Assembly (NCBI GenBank): GCA_025454925.1
Contig: JALONM010000035.1
Location: forward strand, 1 to 37,831
DNA: 37,831 nucleotides
Direction: 5' to 3'
Origin: Cytophagaceae bacterium
Lineage (GTDB): Bacteria; Bacteroidota; Bacteroidia; Cytophagales; Cytophagaceae
Positions 24,643-33,609 of this stretch are shown piece by piece (the stretch's first letter is position 1; each line of letters starts with the position of its first letter). Below the pieces are notes generated by a model. It did no database searches. It saw nothing but the letters and a program-made list of their open reading frames with translations, and was not told where the DNA came from. The translations under genes and the position numbers were made by a program.

Positions 24643-27600
24643 ATGATGCGGCACTTATTCTACTTTATTCTATTGGTTACTTCAATTTTGTCTGGTCAGG
24701 CAGCCACCTTTACAGTAACCAATGTCAATGATAATGGAGCTGGTTCTTTGCGCCAGGCTATATTAGACGCAAATGCATTGCCGGGAGCCGATATTATTAG
24801 CTTTGCAGGCTTAGGACCAGGAGTTCAGACCATTAATTTGATAACAGACTTGCCTTCTCCAACAGGTCCCTTAACAATTGATGGTTTCACCGCCCCAGGA
24901 TACACCGCAAATAATCCGGTGATCGTAATTGATGGCGTAAATTGGGGTTTATTAATAAACGATCCAGGCGCAACAGGCAGCGTACTGCGCGGATTGGTAA
25001 TCATCAGCGCTACCAATGGAATTGAGCTAAATGGAGTGGGGGGGATAACCATCAGTGGATGTCAAATCGGATTAACTGCAGCGGGCATCATTCCTCCGGC
25101 ACCCGGTAATCGCATTGGAAACGCGGGCATTTTATTAAACAACAGCGATGCAAATACCTTGGGAGGAATAGTGGCTGCCGATCGTAATGTAATTTCCGGA
25201 TGTAACCTGGAAGGCATCTTCCTTTCGAATGGATCCGACAACAATTCCATTTATGGTAATTACATAGGTACAGGCGTGGATGGAAATACGGACCTTGGAA
25301 ATTTGCTCAGGGGTATTCGCATCGATGATTCTGATAATAACCGCATAGGAAATGGTGCTGCCAATACCCGAAACATTATCAGTGGGAACAATGACCATGG
25401 TATTTTCGTGATGAACTCGACAGGAAATCAGATTTCTTCCAATTACATTGGAATAGGAGCCGATGGACTTACCTCTATTGGTAATTCCGTGCATGGTATT
25501 ATTCTGAACAATTCGCAAAACACAATTGTAGGAGGAATTTCCCTAGCGCATAGAAATGTGATCAGTGCAAATGGCACAGGTGTTATTGGCAGCGGGGTGT
25601 CATTAGAAAATGGATCTTCGGCTACCATCATTTCATTCAATATCATTGGTGCTGATGCTAACGCGCTACTTGCCAGGCCTAATTTGGTGCATGGAATAAA
25701 TATCAATAATTCCACCGACTGTATTGTTCAATTTAATTTGGTTTCAGGTAATACTTTAAGTGGTATGAATATAACCACAGCGTCACACCGTGCAATCATT
25801 CGCTCCAACATCGTTGGACTTAATATTCTAGGCGCCGCACTCGGAAATCAGCAGCATGGGATCTACATCGATGCCAGCAATACGTGTGTGTTGGGTGGAA
25901 CGAATTTTATTGATCGAAATGTGATCTCTTCGAATGGAAATGTGGCCGGTGAAAACGGTGTTTCGATAACAAACTCGAATAATCACATCATTAAAGCTAA
26001 TTTTATCGGTACTGATTTGAATGGTTTGGCATCGCGACCTAATTTCTCTGCAGGATTGTCCATGAATGTTTCAACCGGTAATGTCATCGGTGGAGCAACC
26101 CTGGCAGAGCGAAACGTTTGTTCGGCCAATGGGTCTTTCGGAATATTCTTAAACGATGTAGACAACTCTTTATTGGCTGGAAATTATTTGGGTACCGATA
26201 GCACTGGCAATGCAGCTCTGGGGAATACCATTAGCGGATTAATTGCTCAGGGAGGATGCAGTGGACTTACTATCCAGTCAAATGTAGTATCGGCAAACGG
26301 TGGTGTAGGTATGGATATGAATTCGATCTCCAATAGTTTTATCTATGGCAACCATGCCGGCGTTGGATTAAACGGTCTTACGGATTTGGGAAATGGTACG
26401 ATTGGTATGCGCGTGGGTGGAGGAACCAATAATGTGGTTGGTGGAGTTGCTGTAGGACAACGAAATATTATTTCCGGCAATGGTAACCATGGTTTATACC
26501 TTGATTATACCTCCGGAAATATAGTTCGTGCCAATTACATCGGTTGTGATATAACTGGCTTAATTGCTGTCCCCAATAACAATTCAGGAATCATGCTGAT
26601 GGAAGGAGCCGATAACAATACGGTCGGTGGAACTGGGATCGGAGAAGGAAATGTGACGTGCTGTTCTGTTGCTGAAGATGGAATTCGTATACAGATCTCT
26701 AGCGGTAACACCGTTTACGGGAACTTGATCGGAGTGAATAAAGACGGGAACATTTCGCCTGGCTTTGGCAACGCTCACAATGGTGTTTTTATGGTCTCCT
26801 ACGGATACCTGAGCAATGTAGCATCAAATAATGTAATCGGAGGATTACTGGCCGGCCAGGCCAATACCATTACCCAAAATGGATGGGATGGAATACAGAT
26901 TGAGGCTGCAGGTGGTTCCCTGGGAACAAACAGAAATCCATTTATTGGAAATAAAATTTTCTGCAACGGAAGAGAAGGTATTAACCATACCAACAATACA
27001 GCGTTGGAAAATGAAGGCGTTGCCAGTCCAGTAATTACATTCAGAGACGGGAATACAATTACAGGAACAGGAGTGGCAGGAAATACCATTCATATCTATC
27101 GCAACCAGTTTAACGATGGAAGCGCCAGTTGCAATTGTGAAGGGGAAATATATGTAGGTACCGTTGTGGTGAACGTTGGGGGAACCTGGTCTCTCGCGCA
27201 CAACCTTGGCCTAAGTGCGGCCTTAGCCAACGCTGTTACGGCTACTCAGACCAATTCCAATAATAGCACATCAGAATTTGCCTCCTGCACAGTTCCGTTG
27301 CCTGTTAACCTTGTTGAATTTAAGGGGCAATGGATCAACGAGGCAGCTTTAGTGCAATGGAAATCTTCCGATGAAAAAGAATTTAGTCATTATACACTTC
27401 GAAAAAGTAAGGATGGTATTCATTTTCAGGATTTGGCTGTGTTGCCAGGCACACATGCGTTTGCCTATGAATATTGGGATGAGGAGATGGATGAATTTGC
27501 TTATTACCAACTAGCCATGTGGGATTTGAATGGAACAGTCAAGTACAGCTCAATCATAAGGGTATCCAGACAAGTTTGGATGCAGTTGGTGCCGAATCCA

Positions 27601-27789
27601 GCCAAGGAGTATGTTTCCATAACTGGCTTTGCAGATGGCTCGTTGGTAAAAATACACAATGCCATTGGTCAGATTGTACTTGAGTCGGATAAAGCTTCAT
27701 TTTCCGTTGAGAGCTTACCGACTGGAATGTACTCAGTTGAGATTTTTTATGAAAATAGTAGGAGTGTTTTGAAACTTGCGGTGGAATAA
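24643..27789 (+). CDS. Large exported beta-helix protein with type A T9SS tag
   Basis: This 1048-residue surface protein has a signal peptide (MMRHLFYFILLVTSILSGQA). Residues 22-56 (TFTVTNVNDNGAGSLRQAIL) form the opening motif typical of such polymorphic-type beta-helices. About ten degenerate repeats of roughly 45-50 residues follow, each with an 'IGG…RN(V/I)ISGN…GNYIGT' core, forming a right-handed parallel beta-helix. From about 870 comes the 'LPVNLVEFKG…' module, then a type A sorting domain (VPNPAKEYVSITGF… to the end). It is a paralogue of the protein at 35230 in the helix part, but not in the tag. Such proteins may act as adhesins or polysaccharide-binding proteins; no catalytic residues can be identified. 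Starts at 24643 and 24646 are both possible. Confidence 0.88.
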   Translation: MMRHLFYFILLVTSILSGQAATFTVTNVNDNGAGSLRQAILDANALPGADIISFAGLGPGVQTINLITDLPSPTGPLTIDGFTAPGYTANNPVIVIDGVNWGLLINDPGATGSVLRGLVIISATNGIELNGVGGITISGCQIGLTAAGIIPPAPGNRIGNAGILLNNSDANTLGGIVAADRNVISGCNLEGIFLSNGSDNNSIYGNYIGTGVDGNTDLGNLLRGIRIDDSDNNRIGNGAANTRNIISGNNDHGIFVMNSTGNQISSNYIGIGADGLTSIGNSVHGIILNNSQNTIVGGISLAHRNVISANGTGVIGSGVSLENGSSATIISFNIIGADANALLARPNLVHGININNSTDCIVQFNLVSGNTLSGMNITTASHRAIIRSNIVGLNILGAALGNQQHGIYIDASNTCVLGGTNFIDRNVISSNGNVAGENGVSITNSNNHIIKANFIGTDLNGLASRPNFSAGLSMNVSTGNVIGGATLAERNVCSANGSFGIFLNDVDNSLLAGNYLGTDSTGNAALGNTISGLIAQGGCSGLTIQSNVVSANGGVGMDMNSISNSFIYGNHAGVGLNGLTDLGNGTIGMRVGGGTNNVVGGVAVGQRNIISGNGNHGLYLDYTSGNIVRANYIGCDITGLIAVPNNNSGIMLMEGADNNTVGGTGIGEGNVTCCSVAEDGIRIQISSGNTVYGNLIGVNKDGNISPGFGNAHNGVFMVSYGYLSNVASNNVIGGLLAGQANTITQNGWDGIQIEAAGGSLGTNRNPFIGNKIFCNGREGINHTNNTALENEGVASPVITFRDGNTITGTGVAGNTIHIYRNQFNDGSASCNCEGEIYVGTVVVNVGGTWSLAHNLGLSAALANAVTATQTNSNNSTSEFASCTVPLPVNLVEFKGQWINEAALVQWKSSDEKEFSHYTLRKSKDGIHFQDLAVLPGTHAFAYEYWDEEMDEFAYYQLAMWDLNGTVKYSSIIRVSRQVWMQLVPNPAKEYVSITGFADGSLVKIHNAIGQIVLESDKASFSVESLPTGMYSVEIFYENSRSVLKLAVE

Positions 27790-27820
27790 TCCGTTACAAT
27801 TACTATACCTCAGGAAACAG

Positions 27821-27859
27821 GAAAGCCACTGCACATGCTCTTATGTGGGTGGCTTTTTT
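27821..27859 (+). terminator. Intrinsic terminator of the beta-helix gene
   Basis: AAAGCCAC (27822-27829) pairs with GTGGCTTT (27849-27856), followed by TTT; the inner CAT/ATG adds a short stem. It also serves the convergent rhomboid gene poorly, as the T tract is on the plus strand. Confidence 0.85.
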
Positions 27860-27875
27860 CATTTATAGATTCTCA

Positions 27876-28715
27876 CTAAAGCGAATCTTTACCTTTATCT
27901 TGAGTTGAAGAAATGGATGATAAAAATTCTTTCTCGCTTTTGCTTAAACTTTGATATCCATGTTGATGAATTTTTTCCAGAAGAAAATTTAATCGTTCTT
28001 CATTCGCAATAGGTCCAATATTTTGTCCTTTCTTCCTGCTATTCGAGACAAAATACTTCCCGTTGCGAAAAGGCTTATAGAGATAAATTGTTAAAATGAT
28101 TATTACCGCTAGCATTCCTGAAATATACCGGCCATTCAATAGTATGGTTTCCGGGCGTATGATGGCAATGCAAATAAGTCCTGCTATGGCTCCGCCCAAG
28201 TGCCCTTCGTGACAAATGCTACCTTGTTTATAGCGCATGCCGAGCATACTGACGGAACAATAAATGATTCCGAAAAGCCATCCTGGTATTCCATAAGGAG
28301 TAAATAACAACGTGAATGTTGCCGTCGGATACATGCAAATGGCAGCTAGCATGAGCCCACTGATGGCTCCGGAGGCCCCTGTGGCGCTATAATCATCGTT
28401 TTTCCAATGCATGGCCAGCACCAATAAACTTCCTCCCAATAAACTGAAAAAGTAGATAGAAACGAATGGAAGAATGCCCAGTTCATGCTCCAGGATGGAA
28501 GAAAAAGATAGCAAACTGAGCATATTAAAAATCAGATGCCATACATTGACATGTAGAAAACCGGAGGATAAAATCCGGTCATATTGCTTAGCATATTTTA
28601 ATGAATCAATTTCTAATACATATCGGTTGAAATAGGAAGGATCTCTGAAACCTTTATAGGAAGCGAGTATGCATACTAGTACCAGTACAAATCCAGAAAC
28701 TCCATAGTCAATCAT
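27876..28715 (-). CDS. Rhomboid-family intramembrane serine protease
   Basis: Rhomboids cleave transmembrane substrates inside the bilayer. The 279-residue protein has six or seven hydrophobic segments. The catalytic Ser is in GASGAISG (Ser115), the catalytic His in CHEGHLGGAIAGL (His172), and HLNFN-like His60/Asn64 (WHLIFNM) match the oxyanion region. All three sites are intact, so it is probably active. A cytoplasmic tail of about 60 residues (SNSRKKGQNIGPIANEERLN…) follows the last helix. It starts 9 bp after msrA and is co-transcribed with it. Substrates are unknown. Confidence 0.92.
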   Translation of the reverse strand: MIDYGVSGFVLVLVCILASYKGFRDPSYFNRYVLEIDSLKYAKQYDRILSSGFLHVNVWHLIFNMLSLLSFSSILEHELGILPFVSIYFFSLLGGSLLVLAMHWKNDDYSATGASGAISGLMLAAICMYPTATFTLLFTPYGIPGWLFGIIYCSVSMLGMRYKQGSICHEGHLGGAIAGLICIAIIRPETILLNGRYISGMLAVIIILTIYLYKPFRNGKYFVSNSRKKGQNIGPIANEERLNFLLEKIHQHGYQSLSKSEKEFLSSISSTQDKGKDSL

Positions 28716-28724
28716 ACGCTTCTG

Positions 28725-29399
28725 TTATTTTCCATATCGTTCTTGAAATACCTTTTTAAATTTATCCAGTTTAGGTTTTATCACAAAGCTGCAATAGGGT
28801 TGTGACGAATTCAACTGATAATAATTTTGATGATAGTCTTCCGCGGTATAAAATTTATACGAGTATGGACTGATTTCGGTAACGATTGCTGAACTAAATG
28901 CACCGGATTTTTGGAGCGCTTCTTTGATGGATTCTGCACTATTTTTTTGAGCTTCGTTGTGATAATAAATTACCGAGCGGTATTGAGTGCCCACATCCGC
29001 TCCTTGTCTGTTTAAGGTTGTCGGATCGTGCGTTTGAAAGAAAATCTCCAGGAGGTTTTCAAACGAAATCAGACTGCTGTCGTAAAAAATCTGAACTACT
29101 TCTGCATGGCCGGTTTTGCCACTGCAAACTTCTTTGTACGTGGGGTTGGCAATAGCTCCACCGGTATAGCCGGAGACCACTTTTTTTACACCTTTTACTT
29201 GTTGGAAAACAGCCTCAACGCACCAGAAGCAGCCGGCTCCAAAGGTGGCTGTGTCCAGTGTGGAAGTCGATATTGAATCATTGGTATTCATGTTGGTTTG
29301 GGTTGAAGTTCCTTCCTGTGCGATTCCGTTGCAAGAAGCTATTGAATATAGAAGCCAGCATAGACTCGGAATCAACCAGGAATTAGAAAAAGTATGCAT
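28725..29399 (-). CDS. msrA: Exported peptide methionine sulfoxide reductase MsrA (lipoprotein)
   Basis: MsrA reduces methionine-S-sulfoxide in proteins. The 224-residue protein has a lipobox (SIASC, Cys23), so it should be tethered outside the cytoplasmic membrane. After a Ser/Thr-rich linker, the catalytic motif GAGCFWCVEAVF gives Cys57 as nucleophile and Cys60. Further signatures are VVSGYTGG, GHAEVVQI, THDPTTLNRQGADVGTQYRS, and YCSFVIKPKLDKFKK with a likely recycling Cys. The location suggests repair of oxidised envelope proteins; several thioredoxin-like lipoproteins nearby could supply electrons, though that is an inference. First gene of a two-gene operon with the rhomboid protease. 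Confidence 0.95.
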   Translation of the reverse strand: MHTFSNSWLIPSLCWLLYSIASCNGIAQEGTSTQTNMNTNDSISTSTLDTATFGAGCFWCVEAVFQQVKGVKKVVSGYTGGAIANPTYKEVCSGKTGHAEVVQIFYDSSLISFENLLEIFFQTHDPTTLNRQGADVGTQYRSVIYYHNEAQKNSAESIKEALQKSGAFSSAIVTEISPYSYKFYTAEDYHQNYYQLNSSQPYCSFVIKPKLDKFKKVFQERYGK

Positions 29400-29486
29400 A
29401 CATGTTTAACAGAAACAACGTGGTATTCGTTTACAGACAAACTATTATTTGGTTGCTCTTTTCCCTGAAATGGAAATACAGCTTCC

Positions 29487-29549
29487 AACCTCCAAGGATT
29501 TAGGGTTAAAACCTCATCCAATCGTGCGACATTCTAATCTTTGGAGGTT
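29487..29549. repeat. Imperfect inverted repeat between msrA and a lipoprotein gene
   Basis: AACCTCCAAGGATT (29487-29500) pairs with AATCTTTGGAGGTT (29536-29549) with a single G·U, around a 35-base loop. No T tract follows on either strand. It may be an mRNA-end structure for the lipoprotein gene or a small mobile repeat. Confidence 0.5.
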
Positions 29550-29574
29550 TAACAACCCAGTAGGGGAAGAGAAC

Positions 29575-29946
29575 CTATTTTTTTAATTCCTCCACTGTGT
29601 TGTGTTGATTGGCAAAAGAAACCAACAATGATCTCTCCCCATCAGTTTCCTGAAATGTTATCAAACAATGCTCAGGATCTTTCCAGGAAAATGCTACCGA
29701 GTTTTCATCCAGGCTTCCTTTGGCATAGATTTGTGCAAGAAGGGTATCCGACATTTCGTTGCCATTAATGATAATGCTGGTGGTGTATGGTTCCAAAACC
29801 ACTTCTTGTTTGCCTGAAACCTTTACTTCAAAGTTACCATTGGGAGATAGAGAAACCAACTCTTTACTCGCTCCCTTGCCGCATCCCGATAGCCAAAAAC
29901 TGGCAACACATAAGAGCATTTGAATTATTGATTTAGACTTTTTCAT
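29575..29946 (-). CDS. Small lipoprotein, function unknown
   Basis: This 123-residue protein has a clear lipoprotein signal (MKKSKSIIQMLLCVASFWLSGC, Cys22). The mature part is beta-rich with alternating strands (FEVKVSGKQEVVLEPYTTSIIING, ENSVAFSWKD, CLITFQETDG). I recognise no family. It stands alone between msrA and the divergent T9SS gene. It is likely anchored in the outer membrane or the periplasmic face; no binding or catalytic motif is visible. Confidence 0.75.
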   Translation of the reverse strand: MKKSKSIIQMLLCVASFWLSGCGKGASKELVSLSPNGNFEVKVSGKQEVVLEPYTTSIIINGNEMSDTLLAQIYAKGSLDENSVAFSWKDPEHCLITFQETDGERSLLVSFANQHNTVEELKK

Positions 29947-30151
29947 AATAGTGGTATTGCTTTTTAACCGTTAATGAACATAACGGTTTCTTAATCAGTA
30001 AACTCAGAACTTATAGAACCGTACATCCGTTCCTTAATTAATAACTATTCTTGGAAAAACGAAACATTTTTTCATTTTTTTAAGTAAAAGCTAGTAGAAT
30101 TTAAAATTATTATGTATATCTAGGGTATTATTATTTTTTAGTTTTTTTTGG

Positions 30152-31177
30152 ATGAGTCTCTCCCTGACTGCTCAATTTAATTCGGTTATGAATGGACTTT
30201 GGGAAGTAGATGCTACTTGGAGCTCAGCTCCACCGGATAACGATTGTAGTCCGGCAGGCAACGATACCTACAACATTACTCATTATGTCTCTTCCAACTG
30301 TGCCCTCATTAGTTTTTCAGGAAGTCCAACGATCAATGTATTGCCTGGAGGAACTTTCTACCTTTCTGGTTCAGGGGGAGTTACTGGGTCTGTAAGAATT
30401 AATGTTTCAGTTGGTGCGACCATTATAGTATTAGGAAATTTAAGTTTATCTGGTTCATCAAATATCGTTAATAATGGTAACATGCAGATTTATGGAAACG
30501 TAACGGGGTCAGGAGGATCATCATTTGATTGTAATGGCTCTGGCACAGGAACTGTTCAAATCGGTGGTACGGGTTGTGCAAGGTGTACCGATGGTGGATG
30601 TACCCAAGGTGTGGCGCTTCCTGTAAATCTCGCGTCTTTTCAAGCCTCATCGCTTTCCAACGGCATTTCAGTTTCTTGGGTAACGTCTTATGAAGAAAAT
30701 AACGCCTGGTTTGAACTGGAAAGAAGTATCGACGGCGTAAACTATTCCTCTGTTTACCGCAAGCAGGGTAAAAATAATTTTCAGGTTCAATCAATGTACG
30801 AATACTTAGACACTGAAGTGGCTGACGGAATGACGTATTATTATCGATTGTCTCAACACGATTTCGATGGAGCACAAACGCGAACCGATGCTATTTCTGC
30901 CACTTTTGGTACAACCCAAGCAAACCTGTTGATACATCCTAATCCAGCGTCTAGTGCGGACCTAAGCATAACCTTGCAACACATGGCACACGAAGATGTG
31001 CTCCTGGTATTGTACGATGTCAATGGGAATCAATTGTGTTCCAAACTGGCACACATTGACTCTGAAAATGAGACCATAAGTGCCAATGACTTACATACCA
31101 ATCTTCCTCCTGGCATTTACATGGTGGCCGCGAGCAATAAAAATAGTTTGGTACGCAAAAAAATAGTCATTCATTAA
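30152..31177 (+). CDS. Exported protein with T9SS type A tag; start codon uncertain
   Basis: The protein, 341 residues from ATG 30152, has a beta-solenoid-like N-terminal half (repeats such as GGTFYLSGSGGVTGSVRIN and GATIIVLGNLSLSGSSN). Then comes the LPVNLASFQASS…WFELERSIDGVNYSSV module and a type A sorting domain (LIHPNPASSADLSI… to VVIH-like end). From 30152 the signal peptide is only MSLSLTAQ, too short. The same frame is open upstream to 30098 and encodes a hydrophobic stretch (SRVLLFFSFFW) directly after an ATA at 30116-30118. The real start may be this ATA, or an ATG mutated to ATA, giving a normal signal peptide of 20 residues. A terminator follows the gene. Confidence 0.8.
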   Translation: MSLSLTAQFNSVMNGLWEVDATWSSAPPDNDCSPAGNDTYNITHYVSSNCALISFSGSPTINVLPGGTFYLSGSGGVTGSVRINVSVGATIIVLGNLSLSGSSNIVNNGNMQIYGNVTGSGGSSFDCNGSGTGTVQIGGTGCARCTDGGCTQGVALPVNLASFQASSLSNGISVSWVTSYEENNAWFELERSIDGVNYSSVYRKQGKNNFQVQSMYEYLDTEVADGMTYYYRLSQHDFDGAQTRTDAISATFGTTQANLLIHPNPASSADLSITLQHMAHEDVLLVLYDVNGNQLCSKLAHIDSENETISANDLHTNLPPGIYMVAASNKNSLVRKKIVIH

Positions 31178-31216
31178 GCAAAAGCAGATTATAATTTTAA
31201 AATTTCCCTATCATAG

Positions 31217-31247
31217 AAAGTCCGGCCAAGGTTGGACTTTTTATTTT
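31217..31247 (+). terminator. Intrinsic terminator of the T9SS protein gene
   Basis: AAAGTCC (31217-31223) pairs with GGACTTT (31234-31240), with CC/GG in the loop, followed by TTATTTT. It lies 40 bp past the stop codon. Confidence 0.8.
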
Positions 31248-31349
31248 CTTGCGATTTAATTCTTGTAGAGCACGGCACTGGCAACTTTTCATAAATTAAT
31301 ATGGATTAATTCACCTTTATATCTTCTTCTTCTTGCAAGTTTCAATAGA

Positions 31350-31378
31350 TTGAAATATCTTTTCAGCCTATAATTTTA
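31350..31378 (+). promoter_or_regulatory. Promoter candidate for the phosphohexomutase operon
   Basis: TTG (31350-31352) and TAATTTTA (31371-31378, one mismatch to TAnnTTTG) are 18 bp apart, 32 bp before the ATG at 31410. Confidence 0.35.
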
Positions 31379-31409
31379 CTTTTTGAGATAACGAAATAAA
31401 CTACATACA

Positions 31410-33167
31410 ATGAATGCTTTAGCCACGTTTACCAAATTAGATGACTCAACCAGAACACGCATACAACAGTGGTTGGATGGCGCATACGATCAGGAAACTA
31501 AAAATGAAATTACATCGCTTATTCAGGCAGGGAAAGAAGATGAACTCAACGATGCCTTTTACCGCGATTTAGAATTTGGTACTGGCGGGCTGCGAGGAAT
31601 CATGGGGGTAGGCAGCAATAAAATGAATAAGTATACCGTGGGCATGGCAACCCAGGGATTGGCCAATTATCTTAAATTGAATTTTCCTGGTGAAACCATT
31701 AAAGTGGCGCTTGCACACGATAGTAGAAATAACTCCAGTTATTTTGCCAACGTTGCCGCCGATGTGTTTTCTGCCAATGGCATTGAAGTATATTTATATT
31801 CTGCTTTGCGCCCAACGCCCCAGTTGAGTTTCACGATTCGTCATTTTGGCTGTCATAGTGGTGTTGTGGTTACTGCCTCACACAATCCCAAAGAATACAA
31901 TGGATATAAAGCGTACTGGAATGATGGTGCGCAAGTAATTCCTCCTCACGACAAAAATATCATTCAGGAAGTACAGAAGATTAGTTCTGTTTCTGAAATA
32001 AAATTCAACCGGAATTCTTCTCTCGTAAAAATTTTGAATGAGGAGGTTGATGAAATTTATATGAACATGATTAAGAACCTTTCTGTTTCGCCTGAAATTA
32101 TCCAGCGACAGTCAGATCTTAATATCGTGTTTTCTCCAATCCATGGCACCGGGGTGGTGTTGGTGCCTGCTTTGTTAAAGAAGTTTGGATTTACCAACGT
32201 GCATTTGCTTTCGGCTCAGGCAACACCAGATGGAAATTTTCCTACGGTTGTTTATCCGAACCCGGAAGAAACAGAAGCCATGTCACTGGCGCTGGCCAAG
32301 GCCAATGAAATCAATGCAGACCTGATCATGGCTACCGACCCGGATGCTGACCGGGTAGGTATCGGTGTACGAAATCATAAAGGTCAATTCCAATTACTCA
32401 ATGGAAACCAAACCGGCGCTTTGCTGGTTAGCTATATGCTGCAAGCATGGAAAGAAAAAGGGCTCTTGAAAGGGAAAGAATTTGTGGTGAAAACCATTGT
32501 AACCACCGACCTCATAGAGAAAATCGCGGCTTCCTACCAGGTAAAATTGTATAATACCTTAACCGGCTTCAAATACATTGCTGCTTTGATCCGCGAGTTG
32601 GAAGGCAAAGAGAAGTTCATTGTGGGTGGTGAGGAAAGTTATGGCTATTTGGTAGGGGATAATGTGCGCGATAAAGATGCCATTGCCTCTTGTGCTTTTA
32701 TTGCTGAAATGGCGGCCTATGCACGCGATAAAAAAATGAGCTTGTTCGACATGCTGATTGATTTGTATGTGCAATTTGGTTTTTATAAAGAACGGTTGGT
32801 TTCTCTAACCAAAAAAGGAAAAACAGGAGCTGAAGAAATTCAGCAAATGATGAAAGATCTGAAGGAAAATCCGCCGGCTACACTTGGAGGATCTGGACTC
32901 TCGAAGATTTTTGATTATCAGAAATCTGTACAAATTGATATTGCTACGGGAACCCAGTCGCCTATACATTTGCCTAAGGAAAATGCCTTGCAGTTGTTAA
33001 CGCATGATGGCACCTTGATTTCGGCACGTCCATCCGGTACAGAGCCTAAAATTAAATTTTATGTGAGTGCTAATTTACCCTTGGCTTCGAAAGCAGAATA
33101 CGATGCCACAGCCACCAAACTGGATGCCAAGATTGATCAGATCATTTCAGAACTAAAATTAAAATAA
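31410..33167 (+). CDS. Phosphoglucomutase/phosphomannomutase family phosphohexomutase
   Basis: This 585-residue enzyme interconverts 1- and 6-phosphates of glucose or mannose, feeding surface polysaccharide and LPS synthesis. The catalytic phosphoserine is in TASHNP (Ser157), the metal-binding loop is DPDADR (310-315), the sugar-binding loop is GGEESYGYLVGD (about 410), and the phosphate-binding loop is RPSGTEPKIKF (about 540). An N-terminal extension before FGTGGLRG matches the PgcA-like branch (about 580 residues) rather than the shorter ManB type. It heads an operon with a membrane protein (1-bp gap) and a prephenate dehydrogenase. Glucose versus mannose specificity cannot be decided by eye. 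Confidence 0.93.
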   Translation: MNALATFTKLDDSTRTRIQQWLDGAYDQETKNEITSLIQAGKEDELNDAFYRDLEFGTGGLRGIMGVGSNKMNKYTVGMATQGLANYLKLNFPGETIKVALAHDSRNNSSYFANVAADVFSANGIEVYLYSALRPTPQLSFTIRHFGCHSGVVVTASHNPKEYNGYKAYWNDGAQVIPPHDKNIIQEVQKISSVSEIKFNRNSSLVKILNEEVDEIYMNMIKNLSVSPEIIQRQSDLNIVFSPIHGTGVVLVPALLKKFGFTNVHLLSAQATPDGNFPTVVYPNPEETEAMSLALAKANEINADLIMATDPDADRVGIGVRNHKGQFQLLNGNQTGALLVSYMLQAWKEKGLLKGKEFVVKTIVTTDLIEKIAASYQVKLYNTLTGFKYIAALIRELEGKEKFIVGGEESYGYLVGDNVRDKDAIASCAFIAEMAAYARDKKMSLFDMLIDLYVQFGFYKERLVSLTKKGKTGAEEIQQMMKDLKENPPATLGGSGLSKIFDYQKSVQIDIATGTQSPIHLPKENALQLLTHDGTLISARPSGTEPKIKFYVSANLPLASKAEYDATATKLDAKIDQIISELKLK

Positions 33168-33168
33168 A

Positions 33169-33609
33169 ATGCAGGAAGATGTAAATCAAAAGATGAAGCA
33201 GCATAGCTTGATTTTTATGGCCATCGGATTTAGTCAGGTAGCCGTAATGATCATCTTTTATGTCTTGCGTTCTTCCACTTCCGAAACGGTATCTACCTTG
33301 GAATATCCTTTACTGGCTGTGGTCTTGGGAATGTCTGTGGCCGGTGTGGCAGTAGGAAATTTTTTATATCAACAGAAACGAAAAAGTCTATCGCTTTCGA
33401 ATGCAAGTGCCGTTGAAAAATTAGATCACTACCGCACCATCACGATTGTGCAGTGGGCCTTGTGCGAAGCTCCTTCTTTGTTTAGTTCAGTGGCTTTTTA
33501 TCTTTCAGGGCATATGGTTTACACAGTATTATTTATTTTATTGTTTGTATACTACATGTATTGGTTGAAACCGTCTGCTGAAAAATTCAGAATTGATTTT
33601 CTTTCCTGA
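33169..33609 (+). CDS. Four-helix membrane protein
   Basis: This 146-residue protein has four hydrophobic segments at about residues 12-30, 41-62, 84-104 and 108-128, and a short N-terminal charged stretch (MQEDVNQKMKQHS). There is no signal peptide and no known motif. It starts 1 bp after the phosphohexomutase stop, and its TGA overlaps the next ATG by one base (TGATG), so it is translationally coupled to prephenate dehydrogenase. Function unknown. Confidence 0.75.
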   Translation: MQEDVNQKMKQHSLIFMAIGFSQVAVMIIFYVLRSSTSETVSTLEYPLLAVVLGMSVAGVAVGNFLYQQKRKSLSLSNASAVEKLDHYRTITIVQWALCEAPSLFSSVAFYLSGHMVYTVLFILLFVYYMYWLKPSAEKFRIDFLS

